Below are positions 45,885-53,700 of a stretch of DNA of 64,000 nt, one piece after another; the stretch's first letter is position 1, and every line of letters starts with the position of its first letter. Position numbers and translations under genes: made by a program. Source of the stretch: Chitinophagaceae bacterium (GTDB lineage: Bacteria > Bacteroidota > Bacteroidia > Chitinophagales > Chitinophagaceae); the NCBI GenBank assembly GCA_023957575.1, contig JAMLGU010000001.1, forward strand, positions 310,001 to 374,000. Direction: 5' to 3'. Below the pieces are notes generated by a model. The model had not been told where the DNA came from and searched no databases. It was given only the letters and a program-made list of their open reading frames with translations.

Positions 45885-47375
45885 CTAGGCTAAAGATTTC
45901 TCTATCACTTCAGCTTTCGGGAAGAGAATATTGTTTTCCAAATGTATGTGTACAAACAAATCATTTTCAAACTCTTCCAACATTTTAAACAACAGTCTGT
46001 AGCTGGTGCATCCGTCTGCAGGCACGGTGAAGTTGTCGCTCAGGCTTCGAATTTCTTTCATTGCATCGCCTACGCTTTCATGCTCCTGCTCAGAGGTGGC
46101 TACTATTTCGCTAAAACTTCTTTCTGTATTCCTAACGTAAGGAGTTCCATTAGTTTTTGCTTTCACAATTTCTTTTACTGCGGGGAAAAGATTGTTTTCT
46201 TCATCAGCCATGTGCTCAAACATTTCCTTATCCACTTTTTCTACTAATTCATTGATCCTCAATAGTTCAGGATGCCTGTCGCCGTGTACGCGGGCTACTT
46301 TGGCTGCATAGCCTTTTATTTCGGGCAGATATTTGCGTACATAATTATGGTGTGTGTTCACAATATAATCTGCCAGAAAATCCAGGTTCCATTCATCGTA
46401 GTTCAAAGCGCCGGTGGCAGAACTGGCCTGAACGATTTGTTGCAGTTCTTGTTCCACTTTAGTAGCGTCAATTCCTTTTTCGGCACAAGCTTCACGAACT
46501 GTTTTTTTGCCACCGCAACAAAAATCAATTCCGTATTTTTTCAGTACATCTGCTTTACGCAAGTCTTTAGCCACAATCTCACCAATGGTTTCGGTTATTT
46601 CGTTACCTTTTCGGGTTACGCGGATATCCCACCACTGTGGTCCTTGTTGAAGGTATTCCCAGGTAAACACATCGCCTCTCATACTCAGCAACTGATAATA
46701 AACCGGTTTGGGATCGTGGTCGTTGTGAATAATCATGCTTTCGCCGGGTTGCAGCGTATCGAATGTGCTGAAGATAGTTGGGTGTTTCAGTCTTGGTTCC
46801 AGCGACGGCACATCTACTACTTTTTCATTGCCATTGGCAGATGCAGGAGCCGCAGCGGTTTCAACTGCTTCGGGTTGTGCCTGCTGAGGTGCATCCTTCA
46901 GCGTTACACGGATATCGTACCATTCCGGGCCCTGTGTAATGTACTCCCATGTAAAAACATCTCCGTGCTCGCTGGATAATTGATAATAAAGTGGTTTGGG
47001 ATCATGGTCGTTATGAATAATAAATGACTCTCCCGGATTCAGGTTTTCAAAAACATGAAAAATAGTAGCGTGTTTATATTGAGGCGAAATGTCAGGTACG
47101 TTTACTACTAAAACTCCGCCTTCGGACAGATGAGTCGGCACGTTTCTGGTCACTTTTATGTCCCACCATTCGGGACCTTCCTGTAGATACTCCCAATCAA
47201 AAATGTTTCCGCGAATATCCATCAATTGGTAAAAAACGGGTTTAGGGTCATGGTTATTATGAATAATCAGGCTTTCTCCTTCCTGAAGGGTATCAAAAGT
47301 GTCAAATATAGTCTGATGCCTTAGTCGTGGCTCAATTTCCTGAACATTAATGATGATGTCATTTGCTGTTTGCAT
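45885..47375 (-). CDS. Three DUF2249 domains fused to a RIC/ScdA (YtfE-like) di-iron protein
   Basis: Residues ~14-77, ~95-160 and ~192-256 are three close copies of DUF2249, each with IHN(N/D)HDPKP(V/L) and a W(E)Y...GP.W(W/Y)DI strand. An Ala/Pro-rich linker separates copies 2 and 3. Residues ~262-315 are the ScdA N-terminal domain with GIDFCCGGKKT. Residues ~325-490 are a hemerythrin-like domain (NTHHNYVRKYLP, HGDRHPEL, HMADEENNLFP, EQEHESVGD, HIHLENNILFP). RIC proteins repair Fe-S clusters after NO or oxidative damage; here DUF2249 would sit permanently next to the di-iron site. It is the first gene of the operon. Confidence 0.88.
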   Translation of the reverse strand: MQTANDIIINVQEIEPRLRHQTIFDTFDTLQEGESLIIHNNHDPKPVFYQLMDIRGNIFDWEYLQEGPEWWDIKVTRNVPTHLSEGGVLVVNVPDISPQYKHATIFHVFENLNPGESFIIHNDHDPKPLYYQLSSEHGDVFTWEYITQGPEWYDIRVTLKDAPQQAQPEAVETAAAPASANGNEKVVDVPSLEPRLKHPTIFSTFDTLQPGESMIIHNDHDPKPVYYQLLSMRGDVFTWEYLQQGPQWWDIRVTRKGNEITETIGEIVAKDLRKADVLKKYGIDFCCGGKKTVREACAEKGIDATKVEQELQQIVQASSATGALNYDEWNLDFLADYIVNTHHNYVRKYLPEIKGYAAKVARVHGDRHPELLRINELVEKVDKEMFEHMADEENNLFPAVKEIVKAKTNGTPYVRNTERSFSEIVATSEQEHESVGDAMKEIRSLSDNFTVPADGCTSYRLLFKMLEEFENDLFVHIHLENNILFPKAEVIEKSLA

Positions 47376-47407
47376 AATTTCAATTTTTTTATGAATGAAT
47401 GAGGGAG

Positions 47408-47415
47408 CAAATATA
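47408..47415 (-). promoter_or_regulatory. NO-stress operon promoter -7 box
   Basis: On the minus strand TATATTTG matches TAnnTTTG exactly, 33 bp upstream of the RIC-fusion ATG. Confidence 0.6.
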
Positions 47416-47429
47416 AAAGATTTTTTTTA

Positions 47430-47453
47430 ATAAAAGTATTAAAGTACTTTTAT
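47430..47453. promoter_or_regulatory. 24-bp palindrome over the -33 region, candidate Rrf2 operator
   Basis: ATAAAAGTA-TTAAAG-TACTTTTAT has perfect 9-bp arms. Its centre is ~38 bp upstream of the predicted start, so a bound repressor would cover the -33 element. The size and AT-rich arms fit Rrf2/NsrR-type sites. Confidence 0.65.
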
Positions 47454-47691
47454 ACCCCTATAATTTTTTGATTATTGATGAAATAGAGGGTAAATTATTG
47501 AATTGCAGGCAGTTATAGGAAAAAAAAAGAAAATAAAAGTCAATGATGTGTAATAAAAAACCCAAAATCTGCAATAAAAATGCCTTTATTTTTAGCAAAC
47601 CGGGTTTTGGTTAAAAAAATATGACAATTCTTTGACCGAAAACATCATTCAAGATAAGAAATTTTTCTGTTAATATTTTATAAGAAATTCA

Positions 47692-48465
47692 ATGAGCAAT
47701 AAAACATTAAATACCGAACAGGGGCACTGGTTACTGGCCAAAATGGGTAAAAAAGTTTTAAGGCCGGGCGGAACAGAGTTGACACTCAGACTCATTAAGG
47801 AACTAAAAATTAATCTCAAAGACAAGCTGGTAGAATTTGCTCCCGGAATGGGTTTTACTGCCGAACTGTTGCTTCAGAAGAACCCTAAGACCTATACCGG
47901 AATTGAACTGAATGAGGAAGCCGTAGATATCCTTAAAAAGAAAATATTTCTCAACGGTTATTCTGTAGTGAACCGCAGCGCTGCCGATACCGGTCTTGAA
48001 TCTTCATCTATCGACAAAGTTATTGGTGAAGCAATGCTTACCATGCAGGCAGACCACCGCAAATCAGAAATTATCAGGGAAGCCTATAGAATTCTAAAGC
48101 CCGGCGGCTGGTATGGTATTCATGAGTTAGGTTTGATACCCGAAAATATTGAGGATGGCGCTAAAGCAGAAATTCAACAGGAACTGGCAAAATCTATAAA
48201 AGTGAATGCAAGGCCATTAACCATAAAGGAATGGTGCAACCTGTTGGAAAAAGAGGGTTTCAAAATCAAAACAATTGACCAAAACCCGATGGAATTGCTC
48301 AAGGCAAAAAGGATGATTGCCGATGAAGGGTTATTGAGAACCCTCAAAATCGGGTTTAATATTATGGTCAATCCAAAAGCAAAGAAAAAAATAATGGATA
48401 TGCGGAATATCTTCAACAAATATGAAAACCATCTGACCGCTTTTGCAATAATTGCTGAAAAATAA
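47692..48465 (+). CDS. Class I SAM-dependent methyltransferase
   Basis: SAM-binding motif I is VEFAPGMGFTAELLL, followed by YTGIELNEEAV (motif II acidic residue) and the RILKPGGWYGIHELGL block. The length is 257 residues. The substrate is unknown. It is divergent from the NO-stress operon and starts a plus-strand run with AhpD-like and hemerythrin genes, which suggests a stress-related role, though this is only context. Confidence 0.85.
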   Translation: MSNKTLNTEQGHWLLAKMGKKVLRPGGTELTLRLIKELKINLKDKLVEFAPGMGFTAELLLQKNPKTYTGIELNEEAVDILKKKIFLNGYSVVNRSAADTGLESSSIDKVIGEAMLTMQADHRKSEIIREAYRILKPGGWYGIHELGLIPENIEDGAKAEIQQELAKSIKVNARPLTIKEWCNLLEKEGFKIKTIDQNPMELLKAKRMIADEGLLRTLKIGFNIMVNPKAKKKIMDMRNIFNKYENHLTAFAIIAEK

Positions 48466-48499
48466 AACGATATTACAAATAAATTTAAAATCAGATTTT

Positions 48500-48838
48500 A
48501 TGGACGATCACAAAGAAATGTATCCTCAGGCAACTGCTGAAACCGCAAAAAGAAAAGCAGACCTGGCTCCCAAGCAGGTAGAAGCATGGAGAACCTTCAG
48601 CCGCACCGTTTTTAAAGAAGGCGTGCTGGACGAAAAAACCAAGCAACTGATAGCGGTAGCAGTGGCACACGTAACCCAGTGTCCCTACTGCATCAAATCT
48701 CACGTGCCTCAGGCATTGCGAAAAGGCGCTACCAAACAGGAAATCATGGAAGCCATCTGGGTAGCAGCCGAAATGCGTGCGGGAGCCGCTTATGCACATG
48801 GCACGATAGCATTAGAGGCAATGGAAAACGAACAATAA
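48500..48838 (+). CDS. AhpD-like carboxymuconolactone decarboxylase-family protein
   Basis: This is a 112-residue CMD/AhpD-fold protein with the redox CxxC and proton-relay His in TQCPYCIKSHVPQAL, followed by the family block GATKQEIMEAIWVAAEM. It probably acts as a peroxidase or disulfide reductase. The reading frame is open 16 codons upstream, but that part overlaps the methyltransferase gene; MDDHKEMYP is a better start. Confidence 0.88.
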   Translation: MDDHKEMYPQATAETAKRKADLAPKQVEAWRTFSRTVFKEGVLDEKTKQLIAVAVAHVTQCPYCIKSHVPQALRKGATKQEIMEAIWVAAEMRAGAAYAHGTIALEAMENEQ

Positions 48839-48856
48839 AATTCAGGATAGAATAAT

Positions 48857-49366
48857 ATGAACAAACCGCTTTATGATTATTTTACCAACGACCACCATCG
48901 TGTGGAAGGTCTGTTGGACAAAGCCACTGCTATTGAGGGTCTGATTGAGATGGAATACTATCATCAGTTCAGAACGGGGCTATTGAAGCACATAAAAATG
49001 GAAGAGAAAATTCTGTTTCCGGCTGCCCAGAAAGCCAATGACGGAGTGCCGCTTCCGCTGGCAGCAAAGCTCCGCCTGGATCATGCGGCGCTTACGGCGC
49101 TGATGGTAGTGCCACCCACTGATGATGTAATAAAAGTGATTCGCCACGTGCTGGAAAAACATGACCTACTGGAAGAAGAACCGGGCGGCATGTACGACCT
49201 CTGCGAAAAACTGACAGAAGGCGAAACGCATCGATTGCTGGATGAACTCGAAAAGGTAACAGAAGTGCCTGTGCTTCCGCACAATAAAGCAGATTTTGCA
49301 TTAGATGTGGCCAAACGAACATTGGAAAGGGCAGGGTTTAATTATGATGAAATTTTGAAAAAATAA
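48857..49366 (+). CDS. Hemerythrin HHE-domain protein
   Basis: The di-iron ligand pattern is spread over NDHHRVEGLL, LKHIKMEEKILFP, RLDHAALTALM and LEKHDLLEEEPGG in a four-helix bundle (~1-125). A short C-terminal helix region follows. It lies 18 bp after the AhpD-like gene. Binding of O2 or NO, or iron storage for repair, is inferred from the family and from the RIC operon next door. Confidence 0.85.
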   Translation: MNKPLYDYFTNDHHRVEGLLDKATAIEGLIEMEYYHQFRTGLLKHIKMEEKILFPAAQKANDGVPLPLAAKLRLDHAALTALMVVPPTDDVIKVIRHVLEKHDLLEEEPGGMYDLCEKLTEGETHRLLDELEKVTEVPVLPHNKADFALDVAKRTLERAGFNYDEILKK

Positions 49367-49601
49367 TATCATTGAAAAGAGAAAAAAGGTTTTTGAAGTA
49401 TCGCACGAAGCGCCGGTAGCAATGCTCGGGTTGGAAAAATATATTGCCCAAAGCGGATTGGATAAAAAACTGTATGGACTGATAAAAACCAGGGCTTCGC
49501 AGATTAATGGTTGCACCTACTGCATCAATATGCACGTTGGGTGCAATGTGAACAGACGCTCAACGACTTGACAAACAACAGAAAAAATGTAACTTTGAAC
49601 T

Positions 49602-50060
49602 GTGGAAAGAATATACATAGATACATCTGTATTCGGTGGTTATTTTGAGTCAGAGTTTGAACTTTGGACAAAGGTTCTTTTTGACAACATTTTAAAAGGT
49701 AAATTTAAAGTTCTTATTTCACGGTTGACAGATATTGAACTTGAAAATGCACCACAACAAGTTAGAGATTTAGCAACATCACTACCAACTGACAATGTAG
49801 AATGGTTAGATATCACAACTCAAGCAGTTCAATTAGCAGACAAATACATTGATGAAAAAGTAGTTGGCCAGACAAGCCACTCCGATTGTATTCATATTGC
49901 CATAGCGACATTGAACTATGCAGACGTATTAGTGAGTTGGAACTTCAAGCATATCGTAAATCACTTACGCATTAGAGGTTACAATGCAGTAAACTTCAAG
50001 TATGGACACAAAATACTTGACATTCGTTCACCAAGAGAAATTTTAGAATATGAAGACTAA
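49602..50060 (+). CDS. PIN-domain toxin (VapC-like)
   Basis: This 152-residue protein has a PIN-type nuclease pattern. An N-terminal strand with Asp7 (RIYIDTSVFGG) is followed by acidic DIELENAP and then HSDCIHIAIATLNYADVLVSWN, which supplies the further metal-binding acids. Such proteins cut RNA. The small downstream gene overlaps it by 11 bp and looks like its antitoxin, giving a toxin-first order. Both lie inside the ahpD-interrupting cassette. Confidence 0.82.
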   Translation: MERIYIDTSVFGGYFESEFELWTKVLFDNILKGKFKVLISRLTDIELENAPQQVRDLATSLPTDNVEWLDITTQAVQLADKYIDEKVVGQTSHSDCIHIAIATLNYADVLVSWNFKHIVNHLRIRGYNAVNFKYGHKILDIRSPREILEYED

Positions 50061-50208
50061 AGAAGTAAAAAAAGACAAGACAATTCTTACAGACCTTCGT
50101 GCAATACGGGACAAGATTAGCGAAGAATTAAAAGGCAAGACAACTGAACAAATTGTTGAATATTTAAAAAAGAAAAAAACACTGCACCCAAAATCGTTTT
50201 GGCAATAG
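50050..50208 (+). CDS. Small antitoxin partner of the PIN protein
   Basis: This 52-residue, strongly charged protein runs MKTKEVKKDKTILTDLRAIR then DKISEELKGKTTEQIVEYLKK. The pattern is like the short helical antitoxins encoded after PIN toxins in Bacteroidota. It starts inside the toxin gene (11-bp overlap), so translation is coupled. Its last codons lie in the proposed attC stem. Confidence 0.7.
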   Translation: MKTKEVKKDKTILTDLRAIRDKISEELKGKTTEQIVEYLKKKKTLHPKSFWQ

Positions 50209-50606
50209 TGGGGCAGTCAGTTGCAAATTCAATATTTGTAATTCTTTTGGACATTTGTGCAAATGTTGTGCCGACGTTTTTCAAATGCTTCACCATCGCC
50301 AAGCCGTAAACCGTGCGGGATGCCATGAAGATAGGAGAAACAGCCCAGAGGCTCTTCCTGCTGGATGCCTGGGTCGAAACAGATCTTTACACCGAAAAAG
50401 AAAGAGCTGTACTGGCGCTTACCGAAGCCATGACCCTGATTAGCAACGGACATGTACCCGACACATTTATAAGGAAGCGGCAGCCCAACTGACCGAGAAA
50501 GAACTGGCGGCGGTTATTATGACGGTAGTTACCATCAACGGTTGGAACCGGATTTCGATTACTACTATAGCGGCGCTGGATTAAAAAATTTAACCAATAA
50601 ATATTT

Positions 50607-51323
50607 ATGATTTTAGATAAAAAAACAGCGGTAGTTACCGGCGCCGGCAAAGGTTTAGGCGCTGCTATTGCAGCAGCATTAGTCAGGAAGGGAGCAACCG
50701 TTTATGGCATTGCACGAAATGCTGAAGCCCTTGATGGACTGAAAAATAAATTGGGTGATTTGTTTCATCCGGTCAGGTTAGACATCACCCGCCACGATGA
50801 AATCGGCAAATGCGTAAGCGATACCTTTTCAGAAGAAAATTGTCCAGATATTTTAGTCAATAATGCCGGAGTGGGTTCCTTCAGCAAAATAGACGAAACG
50901 CCCACCGAAACCTGGTTAGATATGATGAATACAAACCTGAATGGTACGTTTTTCATCACTTCTCAGATTTCCAAACTGATGAAAAAGAAAAAAACGGTAT
51001 CTCACATCATCAATATCGGCTCTATTCTGGGGCAGGTGGGCAAGGCTGAAAGCACCGCCTACTGTGCCACCAAATTTGGAATGAAAGGTTTCAGCGAAGC
51101 CTTGTACCTCGAGTTGCGTTTTTTTGGCATCAAGGTAACCTGCCTGAGCCCGGGCTCCATCGAAACCGATTTTTTCAAAAGCTCCGGTATCCATGCCCAC
51201 AGTAATATGCTGCATCCCCAAGACCTGGCCGATACCGTGATACATGTACTCGAAACGCCTGATAATATGCTGATTAACGAGCTCACCATCCGGCCGCTGA
51301 ACCCCCGCTCGCCCGAAAAATAG
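50607..51323 (+). CDS. Short-chain dehydrogenase/reductase (SDR)
   Basis: The classical SDR pattern is complete: the nucleotide-binding TGAGKGLG (~11-18), NNAGVGSF, catalytic Ser in INIGSILGQ, and YCATKFG (Tyr-x3-Lys). The late block [10 protein letters not shown] fits 3-oxoacyl-ACP-reductase-like members. The length of 238 is typical. The substrate cannot be told. It begins 22 bp after the ruined ahpD. Confidence 0.9.
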   Translation: MILDKKTAVVTGAGKGLGAAIAAALVRKGATVYGIARNAEALDGLKNKLGDLFHPVRLDITRHDEIGKCVSDTFSEENCPDILVNNAGVGSFSKIDETPTETWLDMMNTNLNGTFFITSQISKLMKKKKTVSHIINIGSILGQVGKAESTAYCATKFGMKGFSEALYLELRFFGIKVTCLSPGSIETDFFKSSGIHAHSNMLHPQDLADTVIHVLETPDNMLINELTIRPLNPRSPEK

Positions 51324-51366
51324 GTGTCTCGGCTCCCAATTATTCTTTTTTTGACCATTCAGGCCA

Positions 51367-51374
51367 TATCTTTG
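51367..51374 (+). promoter_or_regulatory. asnS promoter -7 box
   Basis: TATCTTTG matches TAnnTTTG exactly, 20 bp before the asnS ATG, with TTGACC at 51351 as a possible upstream element. The leader would be very short. Confidence 0.6.
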
Positions 51375-51394
51375 CAAATCATTTTTTAAAGGGT

Positions 51395-52834
51395 ATGTTT
51401 AACAAAAGAATAAAAATAAAAGAGTTATTAGCTCAGGAACCCCAAAATCAGGTTGTAACCGTGATGGGCTGGGTTCGCACTTTCAGAAATAATCAGTTTA
51501 TTGCGCTTAACGACGGGAGCACCAATACCAACCTACAGGTAGTGGCCGAATTGGGGAAATTTGATGAAGAGTTGCTGAAAAGATTAACCACTTCTGCCGC
51601 CATCAGGGCTACCGGTGTGGTGGTGCCTTCACAGGGCAAAGGACAGAAGATGGAGCTGAAAGCCGATACGATTGACATTCTTGGCGACAGCGATGCCGAA
51701 AAATATCCGCTCCAGCCCAAAAAGCACTCGCTCGAGTTTCTGCGCGAGAAAGCGCACCTGCGTTTTCGTACCAATACGTTTGCATCTGTATTCAGAGTGC
51801 GCCACACGCTCGCTTTTGCTATTCATAAGTTTTTTAACGAAAAAGGATTTACCTATCTGCACACTCCCATCATCACTGCCAGTGATGCCGAGGGTGCAGG
51901 GGAGATGTTTAAGGTAACCACCCTTCCTTTAGACGGTGCGCCCAAAAATGAGGATGGCTCCATCAACTTTAAGGAAGATTTTTTTGGCAGAGCCACCAAC
52001 CTCACCGTGAGTGGTCAGCTGGAGGCCGAATTAGGCGCCACTGCACTGGGCGATGTCTATACTTTTGGTCCCACTTTTAGGGCCGAAAACAGCAATACGG
52101 CGCGCCACCTGGCCGAGTTTTGGATGATAGAACCCGAAATGGCTTTTTACGACCTGGAAGACAATGCCAACCTGGCTGAGGAATTTATAAAATACATCAT
52201 CCGCTATGCGCTCGAAAATAATCGTGAAGACCTCGATTTTCTGGCAAACAGACAGGCCGAAGAAGAGAAACAGTTGCCGCAGGATAAGCGTAGTGAGATG
52301 GGATTGATTGAAAAGCTGGAGTTTGTGATAAATAACGACTTCCAACGCTTAACTTATACAGAGGCTATAGACATTCTGACAAACAGCAACCACAACAAGA
52401 AAAAGAAATTTCAATACCCTATTACCGGCTGGGGAATGGATTTGCAGAGCGAACATGAACGGTATTTAGTAGAAAAGCATTTCAAAAAACCGGTAATCCT
52501 GATGAACTATCCTGCCAGCATCAAGGCATTTTATATGCGGCTGAATGAGGATGGCAAAACGGTAGCGGCAATGGATATTCTGGCGCCGGGCATCGGTGAG
52601 ATTGTGGGCGGCTCACAGAGAGAGGAGAGGTTAGACGTGCTTTTGAAAAAAATGGAAGCAATGCATATTCCTGCCGAGGAAATGTGGTGGTATTTGGACA
52701 TTCGCAGGTTTGGTACGGTGCCACACGCCGGTTTCGGACTGGGCTTCGAGCGTATGGTGCAGTTTGTAACCGGTATGGGCAATATCCGCGACGTAATTGC
52801 CTTCCCCAGAACACCTAAGTATGCTGAGTTTTAG
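51395..52834 (+). CDS. asnS: Asparaginyl-tRNA synthetase
   Basis: This class II synthetase charges tRNA-Asn. An OB-fold anticodon-binding domain (~15-115, [21 protein letters not shown]) precedes the catalytic core. Motif 2 is seen in [20 protein letters not shown] and motif 3 in [13 protein letters not shown]; the C-terminus ends [11 protein letters not shown]. The length of 479 is standard. Motif 2 and the C-terminus separate it from aspartyl-tRNA synthetase. Confidence 0.97.
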   Translation: MFNKRIKIKELLAQEPQNQVVTVMGWVRTFRNNQFIALNDGSTNTNLQVVAELGKFDEELLKRLTTSAAIRATGVVVPSQGKGQKMELKADTIDILGDSDAEKYPLQPKKHSLEFLREKAHLRFRTNTFASVFRVRHTLAFAIHKFFNEKGFTYLHTPIITASDAEGAGEMFKVTTLPLDGAPKNEDGSINFKEDFFGRATNLTVSGQLEAELGATALGDVYTFGPTFRAENSNTARHLAEFWMIEPEMAFYDLEDNANLAEEFIKYIIRYALENNREDLDFLANRQAEEEKQLPQDKRSEMGLIEKLEFVINNDFQRLTYTEAIDILTNSNHNKKKKFQYPITGWGMDLQSEHERYLVEKHFKKPVILMNYPASIKAFYMRLNEDGKTVAAMDILAPGIGEIVGGSQREERLDVLLKKMEAMHIPAEEMWWYLDIRRFGTVPHAGFGLGFERMVQFVTGMGNIRDVIAFPRTPKYAEF

Positions 52835-52871
52835 ATTCGGGTGAGGGGAGAGGATGTCTTTTGCTTTTTAT

Positions 52872-53570
52872 AACGATGAGATTTTTCCGCTTCGCTGCGA
52901 AATGACCCTTATTTTTACCGGTCATTTCGAAAGAAGTGAAACGGAGTGAGAAATCTCCTTCTTTCCAAAACGATGAGACATCTCCCATCGGTCGATGTGA
53001 CGGTTAATAAGTGGTTGAAATGGTCATTGTTTTTTAATAGGGATGAGATTTCTCCGCTTCGCTGCGAAATGACCCTTATTTTTACCGGTCATTTCGAAAG
53101 AAGTGAAACGGAGTGAGAAATCTCCTTCTTCCAAAAACATGAGACATCTCCCATCGGTCGATGACGGTTAATAAGTGGTTGAAATGGTCATTGTTTTTTA
53201 ATAGGGATGAGATTTCTCCGCTTCGCTGCGAAATGACTCTTATTTTTACCGGTCATTTCGAAAGAAGTGAAACGGAGTGAGAAATCTCCTTCTTTCCAAA
53301 ACGATGAGACATCTCCCATCGGTCGATGTGACGGTTAATAAGTGGTTGAAATGGTCATTGTTTTTTAATAGGGATAAGATTTCTCCGCTTCGCTGCGAAA
53401 TGACCCTTATTTTTACCGGTCATTTCGAAAGAAGTGAAACGGAGTGAGAAATCTCCTTCTTTCCAAAACGATGAGACATCTCCCATCGGTCGATGTGTCG
53501 GTTAATAAGTGGTTGAAATGGTCATTGTTTTTTAATAGGGATAAGATTTCTCCGCTTCGCTGCGAAAATG
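52872..53570. repeat. Tandem array of ~165-bp hairpin repeats (four full periods)
   Basis: The marker CCGCTTCGCTGCGAAA recurs at 52887, 53054, 53218, 53385 and 53552, giving periods of 167, 164, 167 and 167 bp. Each unit contains a long imperfect palindrome, from GAGATTTCTCCGCTTCG on the left to GGAGTGAGAAATCTC on the right, around GGTCATTTCG/CGAAATGACC. A linker with GGTTAATAAGTGGTTGAAATG follows. Units differ by only a few bases. The palindrome is of the GAGATTTCTC...GAAATGAC type that I recall as scattered single copies in Bacteroidota. It has no coding content and no CRISPR-like unique spacers. Confidence 0.92.
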
Positions 53571-53700
53571 GCAGTAAGGGAGGATGACAGGTTCCTCCTT
53601 TTTATCGAGAAAAAGGCGGAAAATGTTCCTTACAACAGTGATGCGAATTAATCTTGTTATTCTAAAGATAAAAATGAGTGAGTAAGATACCTTTTCTTCA

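Larger units (their letters stand above)
47376..47691. other. Divergent control region of the NO-stress operon
   Basis: This is a 316-bp spacer between the RIC fusion gene (-) and the methyltransferase gene (+). It holds the -7 box and palindrome listed separately. No exact -7 box was found for the plus-strand gene. Confidence 0.6.
49537..50313 (+). mobile_element. Inserted cassette with PIN toxin-antitoxin pair and attC-like ends
   Basis: The insertion interrupts ahpD directly after the codons for CINMH. Its left edge G|TTGGGT fits the integron core GTTRRRY. Near its right end TGCACCCAAA (50183-50192) is the near-complement of GTTGGGTGCA (49536-49545), as for attC R'' and R'. Inside, CGTTTTGGCAATAGTGG (50195-50211) is partly complementary to CACCATCGCCAAGCCG (50291-50306), as for L'' and L'. 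The ~130-bp span fits attC size limits. No integrase lies in the window, so this is a proposal. Confidence 0.5.
49371..50584 (+). pseudogene. Second ahpD-type gene, split by a 777-bp insertion and frameshifted
   Basis: The 5' piece (49371-49536) reads EVSHEAPVAMLGLEKYIAQ and ends INGCTYCINMH. The 3' piece (from 50313) resumes with (V)RDAMKIGETAQRLFLLDAW and continues to NGHVPDT. A one-base shift near 50465 then changes frame, and the remainder reads YKEAAAQLTEKELAAVIMTV...TIAALD to the stop at 50582-50584. Removing the insert gives a normal CMD family protein with CxxC. The start codon position holds ATT (49371) in frame, so the original start may also be lost. Confidence 0.88.

Noticed and set aside
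50225..50290. ACATTTG-TG-CAAATGT palindrome (50250-50265) as a separate operator
   Set aside because: It lies in the middle of the proposed attC fold and no gene follows that it could control.
52872..53570. Regular repeats considered as a CRISPR array
   Set aside because: Units are ~165 bp, almost identical over their whole length, with no unique spacers and no cas genes nearby.
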